A stretch of 64,000 nt of DNA from Pseudolabrys sp. Root1462. GTDB taxonomy: Bacteria; Pseudomonadota; Alphaproteobacteria; Rhizobiales; Xanthobacteraceae. Each line of letters starts with the position of its first letter. The stretch's first letter is position 1. The notes below the pieces were generated by a model that was not told the origin of the DNA, made no database searches, and was given only the letters and a program-made list of their open reading frames with translations. This document shows positions 39,384-49,869 of the stretch, one piece after another. The stretch is taken from contig NZ_LMFS01000001.1 in the NCBI RefSeq assembly GCF_001426945.1, positions 1,751,487-1,815,486 of the forward strand. The letters are read 5' to 3'. The position numbers were made by a program, and so were the translations under genes.

Positions 39384-40573
39384 TGGCCGAGACCGCAGTC
39401 CGCAACTTCACCATCAACTTCGGACCGCAGCATCCCGCGGCGCACGGTGTGTTGCGCCTGGTGCTGGAGCTCGACGGCGAGATCGTCGATCGCGTCGATC
39501 CGCATATCGGCCTTCTGCATCGCGGCACCGAGAAGCTGATCGAGGCCAAGACCTACCTGCAGGCGATTCCATATTTCGACCGGCTCGATTACGTCGCGCC
39601 GATGAATCAGGAGCACGCTTTTTGCCTCGCGGTCGAAAGGCTGCTTGGTCTCGAGGTGCCGAAGCGCGCGCAGCTCATTCGCGTGCTGTATTCGGAAATC
39701 GGCCGCATCCTGTCGCATCTTCTCAACGTCACCACGCAGGCGATGGACGTCGGCGCGCTCACTCCGCCGCTGTGGGGCTTCGAAGAGCGCGAGAAGCTGA
39801 TGGTGTTCTACGAGCGCGCCTCGGGCTCGCGCATGCACGCGGCGTATTTCCGTGTCGGCGGCGTGCATCAGGATCTGCCGCGCCAGCTCATCGACGACAT
39901 CTACAACTGGTGCGATCCGTTCCTGAAGGTCGTCGACGATCTCGACACGCTGCTCACCGGCAACCGCATCTTCAAGCAGCGCAACGTCGATATTGCCGTC
40001 GTCAAGCTCGAGGACGCCTGGAATTGGGGCTACTCCGGCGTCATGGTGCGCGGCTCGGGCGCGGCCTGGGATTTGCGCAAGTCGCAGCCCTACGAGTGCT
40101 ACGCCGAACTCGATTTCGATATTCCAGTCGGCAAGAACGGCGACTGCTACGACCGCTATCTCATCCGCATGGAAGAGATGCGTCAGTCGGCCAAGATCAT
40201 GAAGCAGTGCTGCGACAAGCTTCGCTCGGCCGAAGGCCAGGGCCCGGTCTCGGCAGTCGATCAGAAGATCGTGCCGCCGAAGCGCGGCGAGATGAAGAAG
40301 TCGATGGAAGCGCTGATCCATCACTTCAAGCTCTACACCGAAGGCTTCCACGTGCCGGCCGGCGAAGTTTATGCCGCGGTCGAGGCGCCGAAGGGCGAGT
40401 TCGGCGTCTATCTCGTCGCCGACGGCACCAACAAGCCGTACAAGTGCAAGATTCGCGCGCCCGGCTTCGCGCACCTGCAATCGATGGACTGGTTGTGCAA
40501 GGGCCATCTGCTGGCCGACGTCTCGGCCATTCTCGGTTCCATCGACATCGTGTTCGGGGAAGTTGATCGATGA
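39383..40573 (+). CDS. nuoD: NADH-quinone oxidoreductase subunit D
   Basis: The 396-residue subunit forms the quinone pocket with NuoB. It has [21 protein letters not shown], the LHRGTEKL motif and [17 protein letters not shown]. Homologous to the large subunit of NiFe hydrogenases without the metal-binding cysteines. It overlaps nuoC by one base and nuoE by four. Confidence 0.98.
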   Translation: MAETAVRNFTINFGPQHPAAHGVLRLVLELDGEIVDRVDPHIGLLHRGTEKLIEAKTYLQAIPYFDRLDYVAPMNQEHAFCLAVERLLGLEVPKRAQLIRVLYSEIGRILSHLLNVTTQAMDVGALTPPLWGFEEREKLMVFYERASGSRMHAAYFRVGGVHQDLPRQLIDDIYNWCDPFLKVVDDLDTLLTGNRIFKQRNVDIAVVKLEDAWNWGYSGVMVRGSGAAWDLRKSQPYECYAELDFDIPVGKNGDCYDRYLIRMEEMRQSAKIMKQCCDKLRSAEGQGPVSAVDQKIVPPKRGEMKKSMEALIHHFKLYTEGFHVPAGEVYAAVEAPKGEFGVYLVADGTNKPYKCKIRAPGFAHLQSMDWLCKGHLLADVSAILGSIDIVFGEVDR

Positions 40574-41343
40574 GCGTTCGCCGCACCGCGCCCGCCGCAG
40601 TCCAGCCGAAGGAGTTCGCCTTCACGGCGGAGAACCTCGCTTGGGCGAAGGCGCAGATGGCCAAGTTTCCCGAGGGCCGTCAGGCTTCCGCCGTCATTCC
40701 GCTGATGTGGCGCGCGCAGGAGCAACATCACGGCTGGCTGCCCGAGGCCGCGATCCGCTACGTCGCCGACATGCTTGGCATGGAGCACATCCGCGCCATG
40801 GAAGTGGCGACGTTCTATACGATGTTCCTGCTGCAGCCTGTGGGCAAGAAGGCGCACATTCAGGTGTGCGGTACGACGCCGTGCCGTTTGCGCGGCGCCG
40901 ACGACCTGTTCGAAGTCTGCAAGCACCGCATCGCGCATGATCCGTTCGAGGTGTCGGCCGACGGGAATTTCTCGTGGGAAGAGGTCGAGTGCCTGGGCGC
41001 CTGCGTCAACGCCCCGATGGCCCTGATCTGGAAGGACACGTACGAGGATCTCACGGCGGAGAGCTTCGAGAAAATCATCGACGGCTTCGCCGCCGGCAAT
41101 CCGCCCAAGCCGGGGCCGCAGAACGGTCGCCAGTTTTCAGCGCCCGAGGGTGGCCCGACGACCCTGACCGATCCCGCAGTCTACGCCGCCCAGTCCAAAG
41201 CGGCTGCTCCGCAGAATACAGGCCCGGCGCTGACCGACAGCGACGCCAAGAAGCCGAGTGTCACCGCGAGCAATCGCGAAGCTCCCGAACCGAAGGCGCC
41301 GCTGTCGAAAGCCGGCGCCGACAAAAAGCCGAAACCGAATTGA
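40570..41343 (+). CDS. nuoE: NADH-quinone oxidoreductase subunit E
   Basis: The 257-residue subunit has a thioredoxin-like domain with the [2Fe-2S] N1a ligands in [12 protein letters not shown] and [10 protein letters not shown]. About 80 residues follow after position 175 that are low-complexity, rich in proline, alanine and lysine, and absent from E. coli NuoE (166 residues). Such tails occur in alphaproteobacterial NuoE, with no known role. The start overlaps nuoD as ATGA. Confidence 0.96.
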   Translation: MSVRRTAPAAVQPKEFAFTAENLAWAKAQMAKFPEGRQASAVIPLMWRAQEQHHGWLPEAAIRYVADMLGMEHIRAMEVATFYTMFLLQPVGKKAHIQVCGTTPCRLRGADDLFEVCKHRIAHDPFEVSADGNFSWEEVECLGACVNAPMALIWKDTYEDLTAESFEKIIDGFAAGNPPKPGPQNGRQFSAPEGGPTTLTDPAVYAAQSKAAAPQNTGPALTDSDAKKPSVTASNREAPEPKAPLSKAGADKKPKPN

Positions 41344-41367
41344 TCGCGCCGAAGATCGAGATAGCCA

Positions 41368-42669
41368 ATGCTCGCTGACAAGGATCGCATCTTCAAGAAC
41401 CTCTACGGCCTCCACGATTGGGGGCTGAAGGGGGCGCGTGCGCGCGGCTCATGGGACGGCACCAAGGCGATTCTGGAGAAGGGCCGCGACGGCATCATCA
41501 ACGAGATGAAAGCCTCGGGTCTGCGCGGCCGCGGCGGCGCCGGCTTCCCGACCGGTCTCAAATGGTCGTTCATGCCGAAGGAAATCGGTGAACGTCCGCA
41601 TTACCTCGTCGTCAACGCCGACGAGTCCGAACCGGGCACCTGTAAAGATCGCGAGATCATGCGGCACGACCCGCATCTGCTGGTCGAAGGCTGCCTGATC
41701 GCCGGCTTCGCCATGGGCGCGCATGCCGGTTACATCTATGTGCGCGGCGAGTTTATCCGCGAGCGTGAGCGCCTGCAGGCGGCGATCGATCAGGCCTACG
41801 AAGCCAAGCTGATCGGCAAGAACAACGTCAACGGCTGGGACTTCGACCTCTACGTCGCCCACGGCGCCGGCGCCTATATCTGCGGCGAAGAGACCGCGCT
41901 GCTCGAAAGCCTCGAGGGCAAGAAGGGTCAGCCGCGCTTGAAGCCGCCGTTCCCGGCCAATGTCGGTCTCTATGGCTGCCCGACCACGGTGAACAACGTC
42001 GAGTCGATCGCCGTCGCGCCGGATATCCTGCGCCGCGGCGCGGCATGGTTCTCCTCGTTCGGCGCGCCGAACAATGTCGGCACCAAGCTGTTCTGCATCT
42101 CCGGCCACGTCAACAAGCCGTGCAACGTCGAAGAAGCGATGAGCATTCCGTTCCGCGAACTCATCGACAAGCATTGCGGCGGCATCCGTGGCGGCTGGGA
42201 CAATCTCAAGGCCGTGATCCCCGGCGGCTCGTCGGTGCGCATGGTGCCGGCGGCGCAGATCATCGACACGCCGATGGATTTCGACTCCCTCGGCAAGCTG
42301 CGTTCCGGTCTCGGCACCGCCGCGGTGATCGTGATGGACAAGTCCACCGACCTGATCAAGGCGATCACGCGTATCTCGTATTTCTACAAGCACGAGAGCT
42401 GCGGCCAGTGTACACCGTGCCGCGAGGGCACCGGCTGGATGTGGCGCGTGCTCTCGCGCATGTCGGAAGGCCGCGCGCAGAAGCGCGAGATCGACATGCT
42501 GCTCGATGTGACCAAGCAGATCGAGGGTCACACCATCTGCGCGCTCGGCGACGCCGCGGCCTGGCCGATCCAGGGCCTGATTGCGCATTTCCGTCACGAG
42601 ATCGAAGAGCGGATCGACCAGTACTCGGCCAATCCGCATGCCGAACCAGTCATGGTCGCGGCGGAGTAG
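41368..42669 (+). CDS. nuoF: NADH-quinone oxidoreductase subunit F
   Basis: The 433-residue subunit oxidises NADH. It has the FMN/NADH loop [36 protein letters not shown] and the [4Fe-4S] N3 ligands in [15 protein letters not shown] with the last cysteine in [13 protein letters not shown]. It lies 24 bases behind nuoE and is followed after 3 bases by an extra DUF3291 gene. Confidence 0.98.
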   Translation: MLADKDRIFKNLYGLHDWGLKGARARGSWDGTKAILEKGRDGIINEMKASGLRGRGGAGFPTGLKWSFMPKEIGERPHYLVVNADESEPGTCKDREIMRHDPHLLVEGCLIAGFAMGAHAGYIYVRGEFIRERERLQAAIDQAYEAKLIGKNNVNGWDFDLYVAHGAGAYICGEETALLESLEGKKGQPRLKPPFPANVGLYGCPTTVNNVESIAVAPDILRRGAAWFSSFGAPNNVGTKLFCISGHVNKPCNVEEAMSIPFRELIDKHCGGIRGGWDNLKAVIPGGSSVRMVPAAQIIDTPMDFDSLGKLRSGLGTAAVIVMDKSTDLIKAITRISYFYKHESCGQCTPCREGTGWMWRVLSRMSEGRAQKREIDMLLDVTKQIEGHTICALGDAAAWPIQGLIAHFRHEIEERIDQYSANPHAEPVMVAAE

Positions 42670-42672
42670 GGC

Positions 42673-43176
42673 ATGACCGGGACCCGCCATCTCGCCCAGT
42701 TCAACATCGCGCGGATCAAGTATCCGCTCGACGATCCGCGCATGGCGGACTTCGTCGGCAATGTCGCGCGGGTGAACGGGCTGGCGGATCAGATCGAAGG
42801 CTTTGTCTGGCGGCTTGCCGACGACAGCGGCAACGCCATGGGCATGCAGGTATACGGCGACCCGCGGATCCTGCCGAACCTGACCGTGTGGGAAAACGTC
42901 GCGGCGCTGGAGCGTTTCGTCTGGAAGACGGTGCACAGCCGCTTCTACGGCCGACGCGCCGAGTGGTTTGAACATACCGAGACGCCGCTGGTGATGTGGC
43001 ACATTGAAGCCGGACATCGGCCGCCGATGGCCGAGGGCGTCGAGCGCCTCGAGCACTTGAAGGCGCACGGGTCGAGCGAGCATGCATTCGGCTGGGAGTA
43101 TCTCGCCGATGCGCAACATTGGAAAACTGCGCGCTGCGGCGCGCCTACTCCCCTTCTTGGCGAGCACGCGGCATGA
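42673..43176 (+). CDS. DUF3291 protein inserted in the nuo operon
   Basis: The 167-residue protein has the DUF3291 features LAQFNIARIKYPLDDPRMADFV, GFVWRLADDSGNA, LTVWENVAALERFVWKTVHSRFYGRRAEWFE and MWHIEAGHRPPMAEGVERLEHL. DUF3291 is an alpha/beta-barrel family related to antibiotic-biosynthesis monooxygenases, with no known complex I role. It begins 3 bases after nuoF and its stop overlaps the nuoG start as ATGA, so it is cotranslated with the operon. Base composition is like the neighbours, so the insertion is not recent. It could be a cargo gene or an accessory factor. Confidence 0.85.
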   Translation: MTGTRHLAQFNIARIKYPLDDPRMADFVGNVARVNGLADQIEGFVWRLADDSGNAMGMQVYGDPRILPNLTVWENVAALERFVWKTVHSRFYGRRAEWFEHTETPLVMWHIEAGHRPPMAEGVERLEHLKAHGSSEHAFGWEYLADAQHWKTARCGAPTPLLGEHAA

Positions 43177-45248
43177 CCAAAGTCATCATCGACGGACAGG
43201 AACTCGACGTCCCGCCGGAATACACGCTGTTGCAGGCGTGCGAAGCCGCCGGCGCCGAGATTCCGCGCTTCTGCTTCCATGAGCGGCTGTCGATCGCCGG
43301 CAATTGCCGCATGTGCCTGATCGAAGTGAAGGGCGGGCCGCCGAAGCCCGTCGCCTCCTGCGCCCAGAACGTCCGCGACCTGCGGCCCGGCCCCAATGGC
43401 GAGCCGCCGCAGATGTTCACCAAGTCGCCAATGGTGAAGAAGGCGCGCGAAGGCGTAATGGAATTTCTGCTGATCAACCATCCGCTCGATTGCCCGATTT
43501 GCGATCAGGGCGGCGAGTGCGATCTGCAGGATCAGGCCATGGCCTATGGCGTCGATCACACGCGCTATCACGAGAACAAGCGCGCGGTCGAAGACAAGTA
43601 CATCGGCGCGCTGGTCAAGACCTCGATGAACCGCTGCATCCAGTGCACGCGCTGCATCCGCTTCTCGGCGGAGGTGGCCGGCGTGTCGGAACTGGGCGCC
43701 ACCGGTCGCGGCGAGGACATGGAGATCACGACCTATCTCGAAGCCGCGATGACCTCCGAACTGCAATCTAACGTCGTCGATCTGTGCCCGGTCGGCGCGC
43801 TGACCTCGAAGCCTTACGCCTTCGCCGCGCGGCCGTGGGAATTGTCGAAGACGCCGTCGGTCGATGTCATGGACGCGCTCGGCTCGGCCATCCGCATCGA
43901 CGCGCGCGGCCGCGAGGTGATGCGCATCCTGCCGCGCACCAATGACGACATCAACGAAGAGTGGATCTCCGACAAGACCCGCCATGTCGTCGACGGTCTG
44001 CGCACCCAGCGCCTCGATATTCCTTATATTCGCGAGAATGGCCGCCTGCGGCCCGCGACCTGGAAAGAGGCGTTTGCCGCCATCGCCGACAAGATGCGCC
44101 CGGCCAAATCCGAGCGCGTCGGCGCGCTCGCCGGCCAACTGGCTGGCGTCGAGGAAATGTACGCGCTGAAGGCGATGATGACGGCGCTCGGTGTCAAGAA
44201 CATCGACGCCCGTTATCCGGGTTCGCCGCTGCATCCCAAGCACGGCCGCGGCAGTTACCTGTTCAATTCGACCATTGCCGGTATCGATCAGGCCGACGCG
44301 ATCATGCTGATCGGCTGTAACCCGCGCAGGGAAGCGCCGGTGCTGAACGCTCGCATCCGCAAGCGCTGGCGCCAAGGCAATGTGCTGATCGGTGTCGTCG
44401 GCGAACAGGCCGATCTTACTTATAGCTATACTTATCTTGGCGCCGGCCCGGACAGCCTCACGCCGATGATCGATCATGCGCCGGCTAAGGCGCAGAAGCC
44501 GATGTTCATCGTTGGCCAAGGTGCGCTCAACCGCGCCGATGGCGCCGCGGTGCTTGCGCAGGCGGCAAAGGCCGCGGCGTCGCTGGGCGTCGTCAAGGAC
44601 GGCTGGAACGGGTTCAACATCCTCCATACCGAAGCCGGCCTCGTCGGCGCGCTCGATATCGGCTTCGTGCCGGGTGAGGGCGGCCTCGATACCGGCGCCA
44701 TGCTCAAGGCCAACGCGCTCGATATGCTGTTCCTGCTTGGCGTCGATGAAGTCGATGTCCCCGCGGGCGCTTTCGTCGTCTATATCGGCACCCATGGTGA
44801 CCGCGGCGCGCATCGCGCCGACGTCATCTTGCCGGGCGCGGCCTACCCGGAAAAATCGGCGACCTACGTGAACACCGAAGGCCGCGTGCAGATGACGACG
44901 CGCGCCGCGTTCCCGCCGGGCGACGCCCGCGAGGACTGGGCGATCCTGCGCGCGCTGTCGGAGACGCTGGGCTGCAAGTTGCCGTTCGACTCGCTGCCGG
45001 CGCTGCGAGCGGCGATGTATGCGGCCTATCCGCACCTGATGCGCATCGATCAGATTGCGCCTGGCGCGGCAGCGGATATTCAGAACCTGAGCAAGCTCGG
45101 CGGCACAATCGAGAAGTCGGCTTTGGTGTCGCCGGTTTCCGACTTCTATTTCACCAATCCGATCGCGCGGGCGTCCGCCGTGATGGCCGAGTGTTCGGCA
45201 ATCGCCAAGGCTGCCGCGCAGAAGCTCACGCTGACGGCGGCGGAGTAG
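43173..45248 (+). CDS. nuoG: NADH-quinone oxidoreductase subunit G
   Basis: The 691-residue subunit carries several iron-sulfur clusters. The N-terminus holds the [2Fe-2S] ligands in FCFHERLSIAGNCRMCLIE and the SCAQN cysteine, then a histidine-ligand region and [4Fe-4S] ligands in CPICDQGGECDLQDQA and CIQCTRCIRF. A molybdopterin-oxidoreductase-like domain without cofactor follows. ATG 43173 is chosen because it couples to the DUF3291 stop; a frame from 43119 is unlikely. Codons at 44412-44441 are locally T-ending. Confidence 0.97.
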   Translation: MTKVIIDGQELDVPPEYTLLQACEAAGAEIPRFCFHERLSIAGNCRMCLIEVKGGPPKPVASCAQNVRDLRPGPNGEPPQMFTKSPMVKKAREGVMEFLLINHPLDCPICDQGGECDLQDQAMAYGVDHTRYHENKRAVEDKYIGALVKTSMNRCIQCTRCIRFSAEVAGVSELGATGRGEDMEITTYLEAAMTSELQSNVVDLCPVGALTSKPYAFAARPWELSKTPSVDVMDALGSAIRIDARGREVMRILPRTNDDINEEWISDKTRHVVDGLRTQRLDIPYIRENGRLRPATWKEAFAAIADKMRPAKSERVGALAGQLAGVEEMYALKAMMTALGVKNIDARYPGSPLHPKHGRGSYLFNSTIAGIDQADAIMLIGCNPRREAPVLNARIRKRWRQGNVLIGVVGEQADLTYSYTYLGAGPDSLTPMIDHAPAKAQKPMFIVGQGALNRADGAAVLAQAAKAAASLGVVKDGWNGFNILHTEAGLVGALDIGFVPGEGGLDTGAMLKANALDMLFLLGVDEVDVPAGAFVVYIGTHGDRGAHRADVILPGAAYPEKSATYVNTEGRVQMTTRAAFPPGDAREDWAILRALSETLGCKLPFDSLPALRAAMYAAYPHLMRIDQIAPGAAADIQNLSKLGGTIEKSALVSPVSDFYFTNPIARASAVMAECSAIAKAAAQKLTLTAAE

Positions 45249-45254
45249 GGAACG

Positions 45255-46286
45255 ATGGATTTCTTCTGGACCACCCTTTGGCCGCTGATCATCATTCTGG
45301 GGCAGTCGCTGCTGCTTCTGGTGATCCTGCTGGTCGGCATCGCCTACATCCTGCTGGCTGACCGTAAAATCTGGGCGGCAGTGCAGATGCGGCGCGGCCC
45401 GAACGTCGTCGGACCGTGGGGCCTGCTGCAGTCCTTCGCCGACCTTTTGAAATTCGTGGTCAAGGAGCCGGTGATTCCGGCCGGTTCGAACAAGGGCGTG
45501 TTCCTGCTCGCGCCGCTCGTTACCTGCGTGCTGGCGCTTGCCGCCTGGGCCGTGGTGCCAGTAAGTGCTGGTTGGGTGATCGCCAACATCAATGTCGGCG
45601 TGCTCTATATCTTCGCGGTGTCGTCGCTGATGGTCTACGGCGTGATCATGGCCGGCTGGGCGTCGAACTCGAAATATCCGTTCCTGGCCGCGCTGCGTTC
45701 GGCGGCGCAGATGGTTTCCTACGAAGTGTCGATCGGCTTCGTCATTATCACCGTGCTGCTGTGCGCCGGCTCGCTCAACTTGTCGAAGATCGTCGAGGCG
45801 CAGAACGGGCCCTATGGCATGCTGTCGTGGTACTGGCTGCCGCTGTTTCCGATGTTTGTCGTGTTCTTCATCTCGGCCTTGGCGGAGACCAACCGTCCGC
45901 CGTTCGATCTGGTCGAGGCGGAATCGGAACTGGTCGCCGGCTTCATGGTCGAGTACGGCTCGTCACCTTACATGATGTTCATGCTTGGCGAATACGTGGC
46001 GATCGCCACGATGTGCGCGATGGGCACCATCCTGTTCCTCGGCGGCTGGCTGCCGCCGGTGCCTTACGCACCGTTCACCTGGGTTCCGGGCGTCATCTGG
46101 TTCGTGCTCAAGGCGCTTTTCATCTTCTTCGGCTTCGCCATGGCGAAGGCGATCGTGCCGCGCTACCGCTACGACCAGCTGATGCGGCTCGGCTGGAAAG
46201 TATTTCTTCCGCTGTCGCTGGCGATGGTCGTGATTGTTGCGGGTGTCCTGCAATACGGTCACCTCGCCACCGCGGCGATGAAGTGA
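45255..46286 (+). CDS. nuoH: NADH-quinone oxidoreductase subunit H
   Basis: The 343-residue membrane subunit forms the quinone-entry channel. It has about eight helices and the conserved [28 protein letters not shown] (first 20 diagnostic) and [21 protein letters not shown] segments, whose acidic loop couples quinone reduction to proton transfer. Confidence 0.98.
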   Translation: MDFFWTTLWPLIIILGQSLLLLVILLVGIAYILLADRKIWAAVQMRRGPNVVGPWGLLQSFADLLKFVVKEPVIPAGSNKGVFLLAPLVTCVLALAAWAVVPVSAGWVIANINVGVLYIFAVSSLMVYGVIMAGWASNSKYPFLAALRSAAQMVSYEVSIGFVIITVLLCAGSLNLSKIVEAQNGPYGMLSWYWLPLFPMFVVFFISALAETNRPPFDLVEAESELVAGFMVEYGSSPYMMFMLGEYVAIATMCAMGTILFLGGWLPPVPYAPFTWVPGVIWFVLKALFIFFGFAMAKAIVPRYRYDQLMRLGWKVFLPLSLAMVVIVAGVLQYGHLATAAMK

Positions 46287-46293
46287 GGACGTC

Positions 46294-46782
46294 ATGAGAT
46301 TAGTCGGCGCCGCAAAGGCACTGTTCCTCTGGGAGTTTGTGGTCGGCACCGCGCTCGCCATGCGCTATTTCTTCGCGCCCAAGGCGACCTTGAATTATCC
46401 GTTCGAGAAGGGTCCGATCTCGCCGCGCTTCCGCGGCGAGCACGCGCTGCGCCGTTATCCGAACGGCGAAGAGCGTTGCATCGCCTGCAAGCTGTGCGAA
46501 GCGATCTGCCCGGCGCAAGCCATCACCATCGAGGCCGGCCCGCGCCGCAACGACGGCACGCGCCGCACCACGCGCTATGACATCGACATGGTGAAGTGCA
46601 TCTACTGCGGCCTCTGCCAAGAGGCCTGCCCGGTGGACGCCATTGTCGAAGGGCCGAATTTCGAATTCGCTACGGAAACCCGCGAAGAGCTCTATTACGA
46701 CAAGGCGCGCCTGCTCGCGAATGGCGACCGCTGGGAGCGCGAGATCGCCAAGAACATCGCGCTCGACGCGCCGTATAGGTAA
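46294..46782 (+). CDS. nuoI: NADH-quinone oxidoreductase subunit I
   Basis: The 162-residue ferredoxin-like subunit binds two [4Fe-4S] clusters (N6a, N6b) through [18 protein letters not shown] and [30 protein letters not shown] precedes the first motif as usual. Confidence 0.98.
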   Translation: MRLVGAAKALFLWEFVVGTALAMRYFFAPKATLNYPFEKGPISPRFRGEHALRRYPNGEERCIACKLCEAICPAQAITIEAGPRRNDGTRRTTRYDIDMVKCIYCGLCQEACPVDAIVEGPNFEFATETREELYYDKARLLANGDRWEREIAKNIALDAPYR

Positions 46783-46787
46783 CGCCG

Positions 46788-47438
46788 ATGACCGCCGCAG
46801 CCGTATTCTTCTATCTGTTCGCCTGCATCCTGGTCGCGAGCGCCTTCATGGTGATCGCGTCGAAGAACCCGGTGCACTCGGTGCTCTACCTCATCCTCGC
46901 CTTCGTCAACGCGTCCGGGCTGTTCGTGATGATGGGTGCCGAATTCCTGGCGATGATCCTGGTCGTCGTCTATGTCGGTGCGGTCGCCGTGCTGTTCCTG
47001 TTCGTCGTCATGATGCTCGACGTCGACTTCGCCGAACTGAAGCACGGCGCGCTGCAGTATCTGCCGGTCGGCATGCTGATCGGCGGCATCTTCCTCGCCG
47101 AACTGGTGATGGTGCTCGGCTCCTGGGCGATCGGCCCCGGCGTGCCGTCGGCGATCACTGCGCCGATCCCGACCAATGTCACCAATACCGAGGCGATCGG
47201 CTTGGTGCTCTATACCCGCTACGTCTACTTCTTCGAGGTCGCCGGCATGATCCTGCTGGTCGCCATGATCGGCGCTATCGTGCTGACGCTGCACCACAAG
47301 GCGCGAGTCAAGCGCCAGTCGATCAGCGCGCAGAACGCACGGACTCCGCAGATGGCGATGAAGGTGGCGAAGGTCCGCACCGGGCAGGGGCTCGGCTCCA
47401 ACGAGATTTCCTCCAAGGACGCGGGAGAGGCGGCATGA
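46788..47438 (+). CDS. nuoJ: NADH-quinone oxidoreductase subunit J
   Basis: The 216-residue membrane subunit has five helices, with [54 protein letters not shown] (first 20 diagnostic) near the front. It ends in a basic cytoplasmic tail. The stop overlaps nuoK as ATGA. Confidence 0.97.
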   Translation: MTAAAVFFYLFACILVASAFMVIASKNPVHSVLYLILAFVNASGLFVMMGAEFLAMILVVVYVGAVAVLFLFVVMMLDVDFAELKHGALQYLPVGMLIGGIFLAELVMVLGSWAIGPGVPSAITAPIPTNVTNTEAIGLVLYTRYVYFFEVAGMILLVAMIGAIVLTLHHKARVKRQSISAQNARTPQMAMKVAKVRTGQGLGSNEISSKDAGEAA

Positions 47439-47743
47439 CCATCGGTCTTGGACATTACCTGTCGGTCGCCGCGATCCTGTTCACATTCGGCGTCTTCGGC
47501 ATCTTCCTGAACCGCAAGAACGTGATCATCATCCTGATGTCGATCGAGCTGATCCTGCTCGCGGTCAACATCAACCTGGTGGCGTTCTCGACCCATCTGG
47601 GCGACATCACCGGGCAGGTCTTCGCGCTGTTCGTGCTGACCGTCGCCGCGGCGGAAGCCGCCATCGGTCTTGCCATTCTCGTCGTCTTCTTCCGCAACCG
47701 CGGCACCATCGCGGTTGAGGACATCAATATGATGAAGGGCTGA
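47435..47743 (+). CDS. nuoK: NADH-quinone oxidoreductase subunit K
   Basis: The 102-residue, three-helix membrane subunit carries the membrane glutamates used in proton transfer, in [15 protein letters not shown] and [25 protein letters not shown] is the usual ending. The ATG at 47435 lies inside the nuoJ stop. Confidence 0.97.
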   Translation: MTIGLGHYLSVAAILFTFGVFGIFLNRKNVIIILMSIELILLAVNINLVAFSTHLGDITGQVFALFVLTVAAAEAAIGLAILVVFFRNRGTIAVEDINMMKG

Positions 47744-47750
47744 ATCCCCG

Positions 47751-49868
47751 ATGTTTCAGGCCATTGTATTCCTGCCGTTGCTCGGGGCCATTCTCGCCGG
47801 CGTCATCGCGCTTGTCAGCGCGCGCAGCCGCTTTCCCGGCGAGGCCCCGCCGCCCGGCGCCGAAGACGACGCGACGGGCGCGCCCGTCCATCACCATTCC
47901 GCGCATGTGGCTGGCGGCGGCGTCATTCACCACGATAGCCACGAACCCGGCGACGGGCACGGCCACGACGGTCACGGGCACGGCCCGGTTGAGCCGGCGG
48001 CTGCGGGCTCGCGCACGGCGGAGCTGATCACCACGACGCTGCTGATGGTTTCGGCGATCTTGTCCTGGATCGCGCTGGTGCAGGTCGGGTTCGGCGGCCA
48101 TGACGTGCGCGTGCCGCTGATCGACTGGATCGTGTCGGGCAACCTTAAGGTCGAGTGGGCGCTCCGCATCGACACCCTCACCGCCGTGATGCTGGTCGTC
48201 GTCAACACCGTGTCGGCGCTCGTGCATCTCTATTCCATCGGTTACATGCACGAGGAGCCGTACCGGCCGCGCTTCTTTGGCTATCTGTCGCTGTTCACCT
48301 TCGCCATGCTGATGCTGGTGACGTCCGACAACCTGGTGCAGATGTTCTTCGGCTGGGAAGGCGTGGGTCTGGCGAGCTACCTGCTGATCGGTTTCTGGTA
48401 CTACAAGCCGGAAGCCAACGCTGCCGCCATCAAGGCCTTTGTCGTCAACCGCGTCGGCGATTTCGGCTTCGCGCTCGGCATCTTCGCGCTGTTCGCCATG
48501 ACCGGCGCCGTCGATTTCGACACCGTGTTCGCGCAGGCGCCCGGTCTCGTCGGCAAGAGCATCAATTTCTTCGGCTGGCACGCCGACGCGATGACGCTGA
48601 TCTGCCTGTTCCTGTTCATGGGTGCGATGGGCAAGTCGGCGCAGTTCCTGCTGCACACCTGGCTGCCGGACGCGATGGAGGGCCCGACGCCGGTATCCGC
48701 GCTGATCCACGCTGCGACCATGGTCACCGCCGGTGTGTTCATGGTGGCGCGGCTGTCGCCGTTGTTCGAACTGGCGCCGCACGCCCAGGCTTTCGTCATG
48801 TTCATCGGCGCCACCACGGCGATCTTCGCCGCGACCATCGGTCTGGTGCAAAACGACATCAAGCGCATCGTCGCCTATTCGACCTGTTCGCAACTCGGTT
48901 ACATGTTCGTGGCGATGGGGGCGGGCGCCTATTCGGTCGGCATGTTCCACCTGTTCACGCACGCCTTCTTCAAGGCGCTGCTGTTCTTAGGCTCTGGCTC
49001 GGTGATCCATGCGATGCATCACGAGCAGGATATCCGAAAAATGGGTGGTCTGAAGGACCGCATCCCGTTCACCTATATCGTGATGCTGATTGGCACTTTG
49101 GCGCTGACCGGTTTCCCGTTGACGGCCGGTTATTTCTCCAAGGACGCCATCATTGAATCCGCCTTCGTCGCGAACAACCCGATGGCGCTCTACGCCTTCG
49201 TCTGCACTGTCGCCGCGGCGCTACTGACGTCGTTCTACTCTTGGCGTCTCGTGTTCAAGACCTTCCACGGCGCGCCCCATGACGTGAAGCACTGGAAGGA
49301 AGCGCACGAGAGCCCGATGGTGATGCTCGTTCCGCTCGCGGTGCTGGCGGCCGGGTCGATCCTCGCCGGCTTCCCGTTCAAGGAGATCTTCGCCGGCCAC
49401 GGCGTCGAGCATTTCTTCCGCGAGTCGCTGAAGTTCGGACCGAACAACAAGGTCCTTGAGGAGATGCATCACATCCCGATGCAGATCGGCCTGTTGCCGA
49501 CCGTGATGATGGTCATCGGCTTCATCGTTGCTTGGTATTTCTATATCCGCAAGCCGCAGATTCCGGTCGAACTCGCACGCCAGCACGAGGTCCTCTACAA
49601 GTTCCTGCTCAACAAGTGGTACTTCGACGAGATCTACGACGTCATCTTCGTGCGTCCGGCGAAGTGGATCGGCTACTCGCTGTGGAAGAAGGGCGACGGC
49701 TGGCTGATCGACGGCTTCGGCCCCGATGGCGTTTCGGCCCGCGTGCTTGACGTCACGCGCAGCGTCGTCCGGCTGCAGACCGGGTACCTCTACCACTACG
49801 CCTTCGCCATGCTGATCGGCGCGGCGCTGTTCATTACCTGGTTCATGTTCTCGGCGGGGATTCACTGA
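47751..49868 (+). CDS. nuoL: NADH-quinone oxidoreductase subunit L
   Basis: The 705-residue antiporter-like proton-pumping subunit has [61 protein letters not shown] (first 20 diagnostic) and the long lateral helix near the C-terminus. Between the first and second helix (about residues 44-82) there is a histidine- and glycine-rich loop including HHHSAH and [10 protein letters not shown], not found in E. coli NuoL. It may bind metal ions. Confidence 0.97.
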   Translation: MFQAIVFLPLLGAILAGVIALVSARSRFPGEAPPPGAEDDATGAPVHHHSAHVAGGGVIHHDSHEPGDGHGHDGHGHGPVEPAAAGSRTAELITTTLLMVSAILSWIALVQVGFGGHDVRVPLIDWIVSGNLKVEWALRIDTLTAVMLVVVNTVSALVHLYSIGYMHEEPYRPRFFGYLSLFTFAMLMLVTSDNLVQMFFGWEGVGLASYLLIGFWYYKPEANAAAIKAFVVNRVGDFGFALGIFALFAMTGAVDFDTVFAQAPGLVGKSINFFGWHADAMTLICLFLFMGAMGKSAQFLLHTWLPDAMEGPTPVSALIHAATMVTAGVFMVARLSPLFELAPHAQAFVMFIGATTAIFAATIGLVQNDIKRIVAYSTCSQLGYMFVAMGAGAYSVGMFHLFTHAFFKALLFLGSGSVIHAMHHEQDIRKMGGLKDRIPFTYIVMLIGTLALTGFPLTAGYFSKDAIIESAFVANNPMALYAFVCTVAAALLTSFYSWRLVFKTFHGAPHDVKHWKEAHESPMVMLVPLAVLAAGSILAGFPFKEIFAGHGVEHFFRESLKFGPNNKVLEEMHHIPMQIGLLPTVMMVIGFIVAWYFYIRKPQIPVELARQHEVLYKFLLNKWYFDEIYDVIFVRPAKWIGYSLWKKGDGWLIDGFGPDGVSARVLDVTRSVVRLQTGYLYHYAFAMLIGAALFITWFMFSAGIH

Positions 49869-49869
49869 T

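Noticed and set aside
42945-45035. 696-codon open frame opposite nuoG
   Set aside because: Antisense shadow of a clear complex I gene; no family features.
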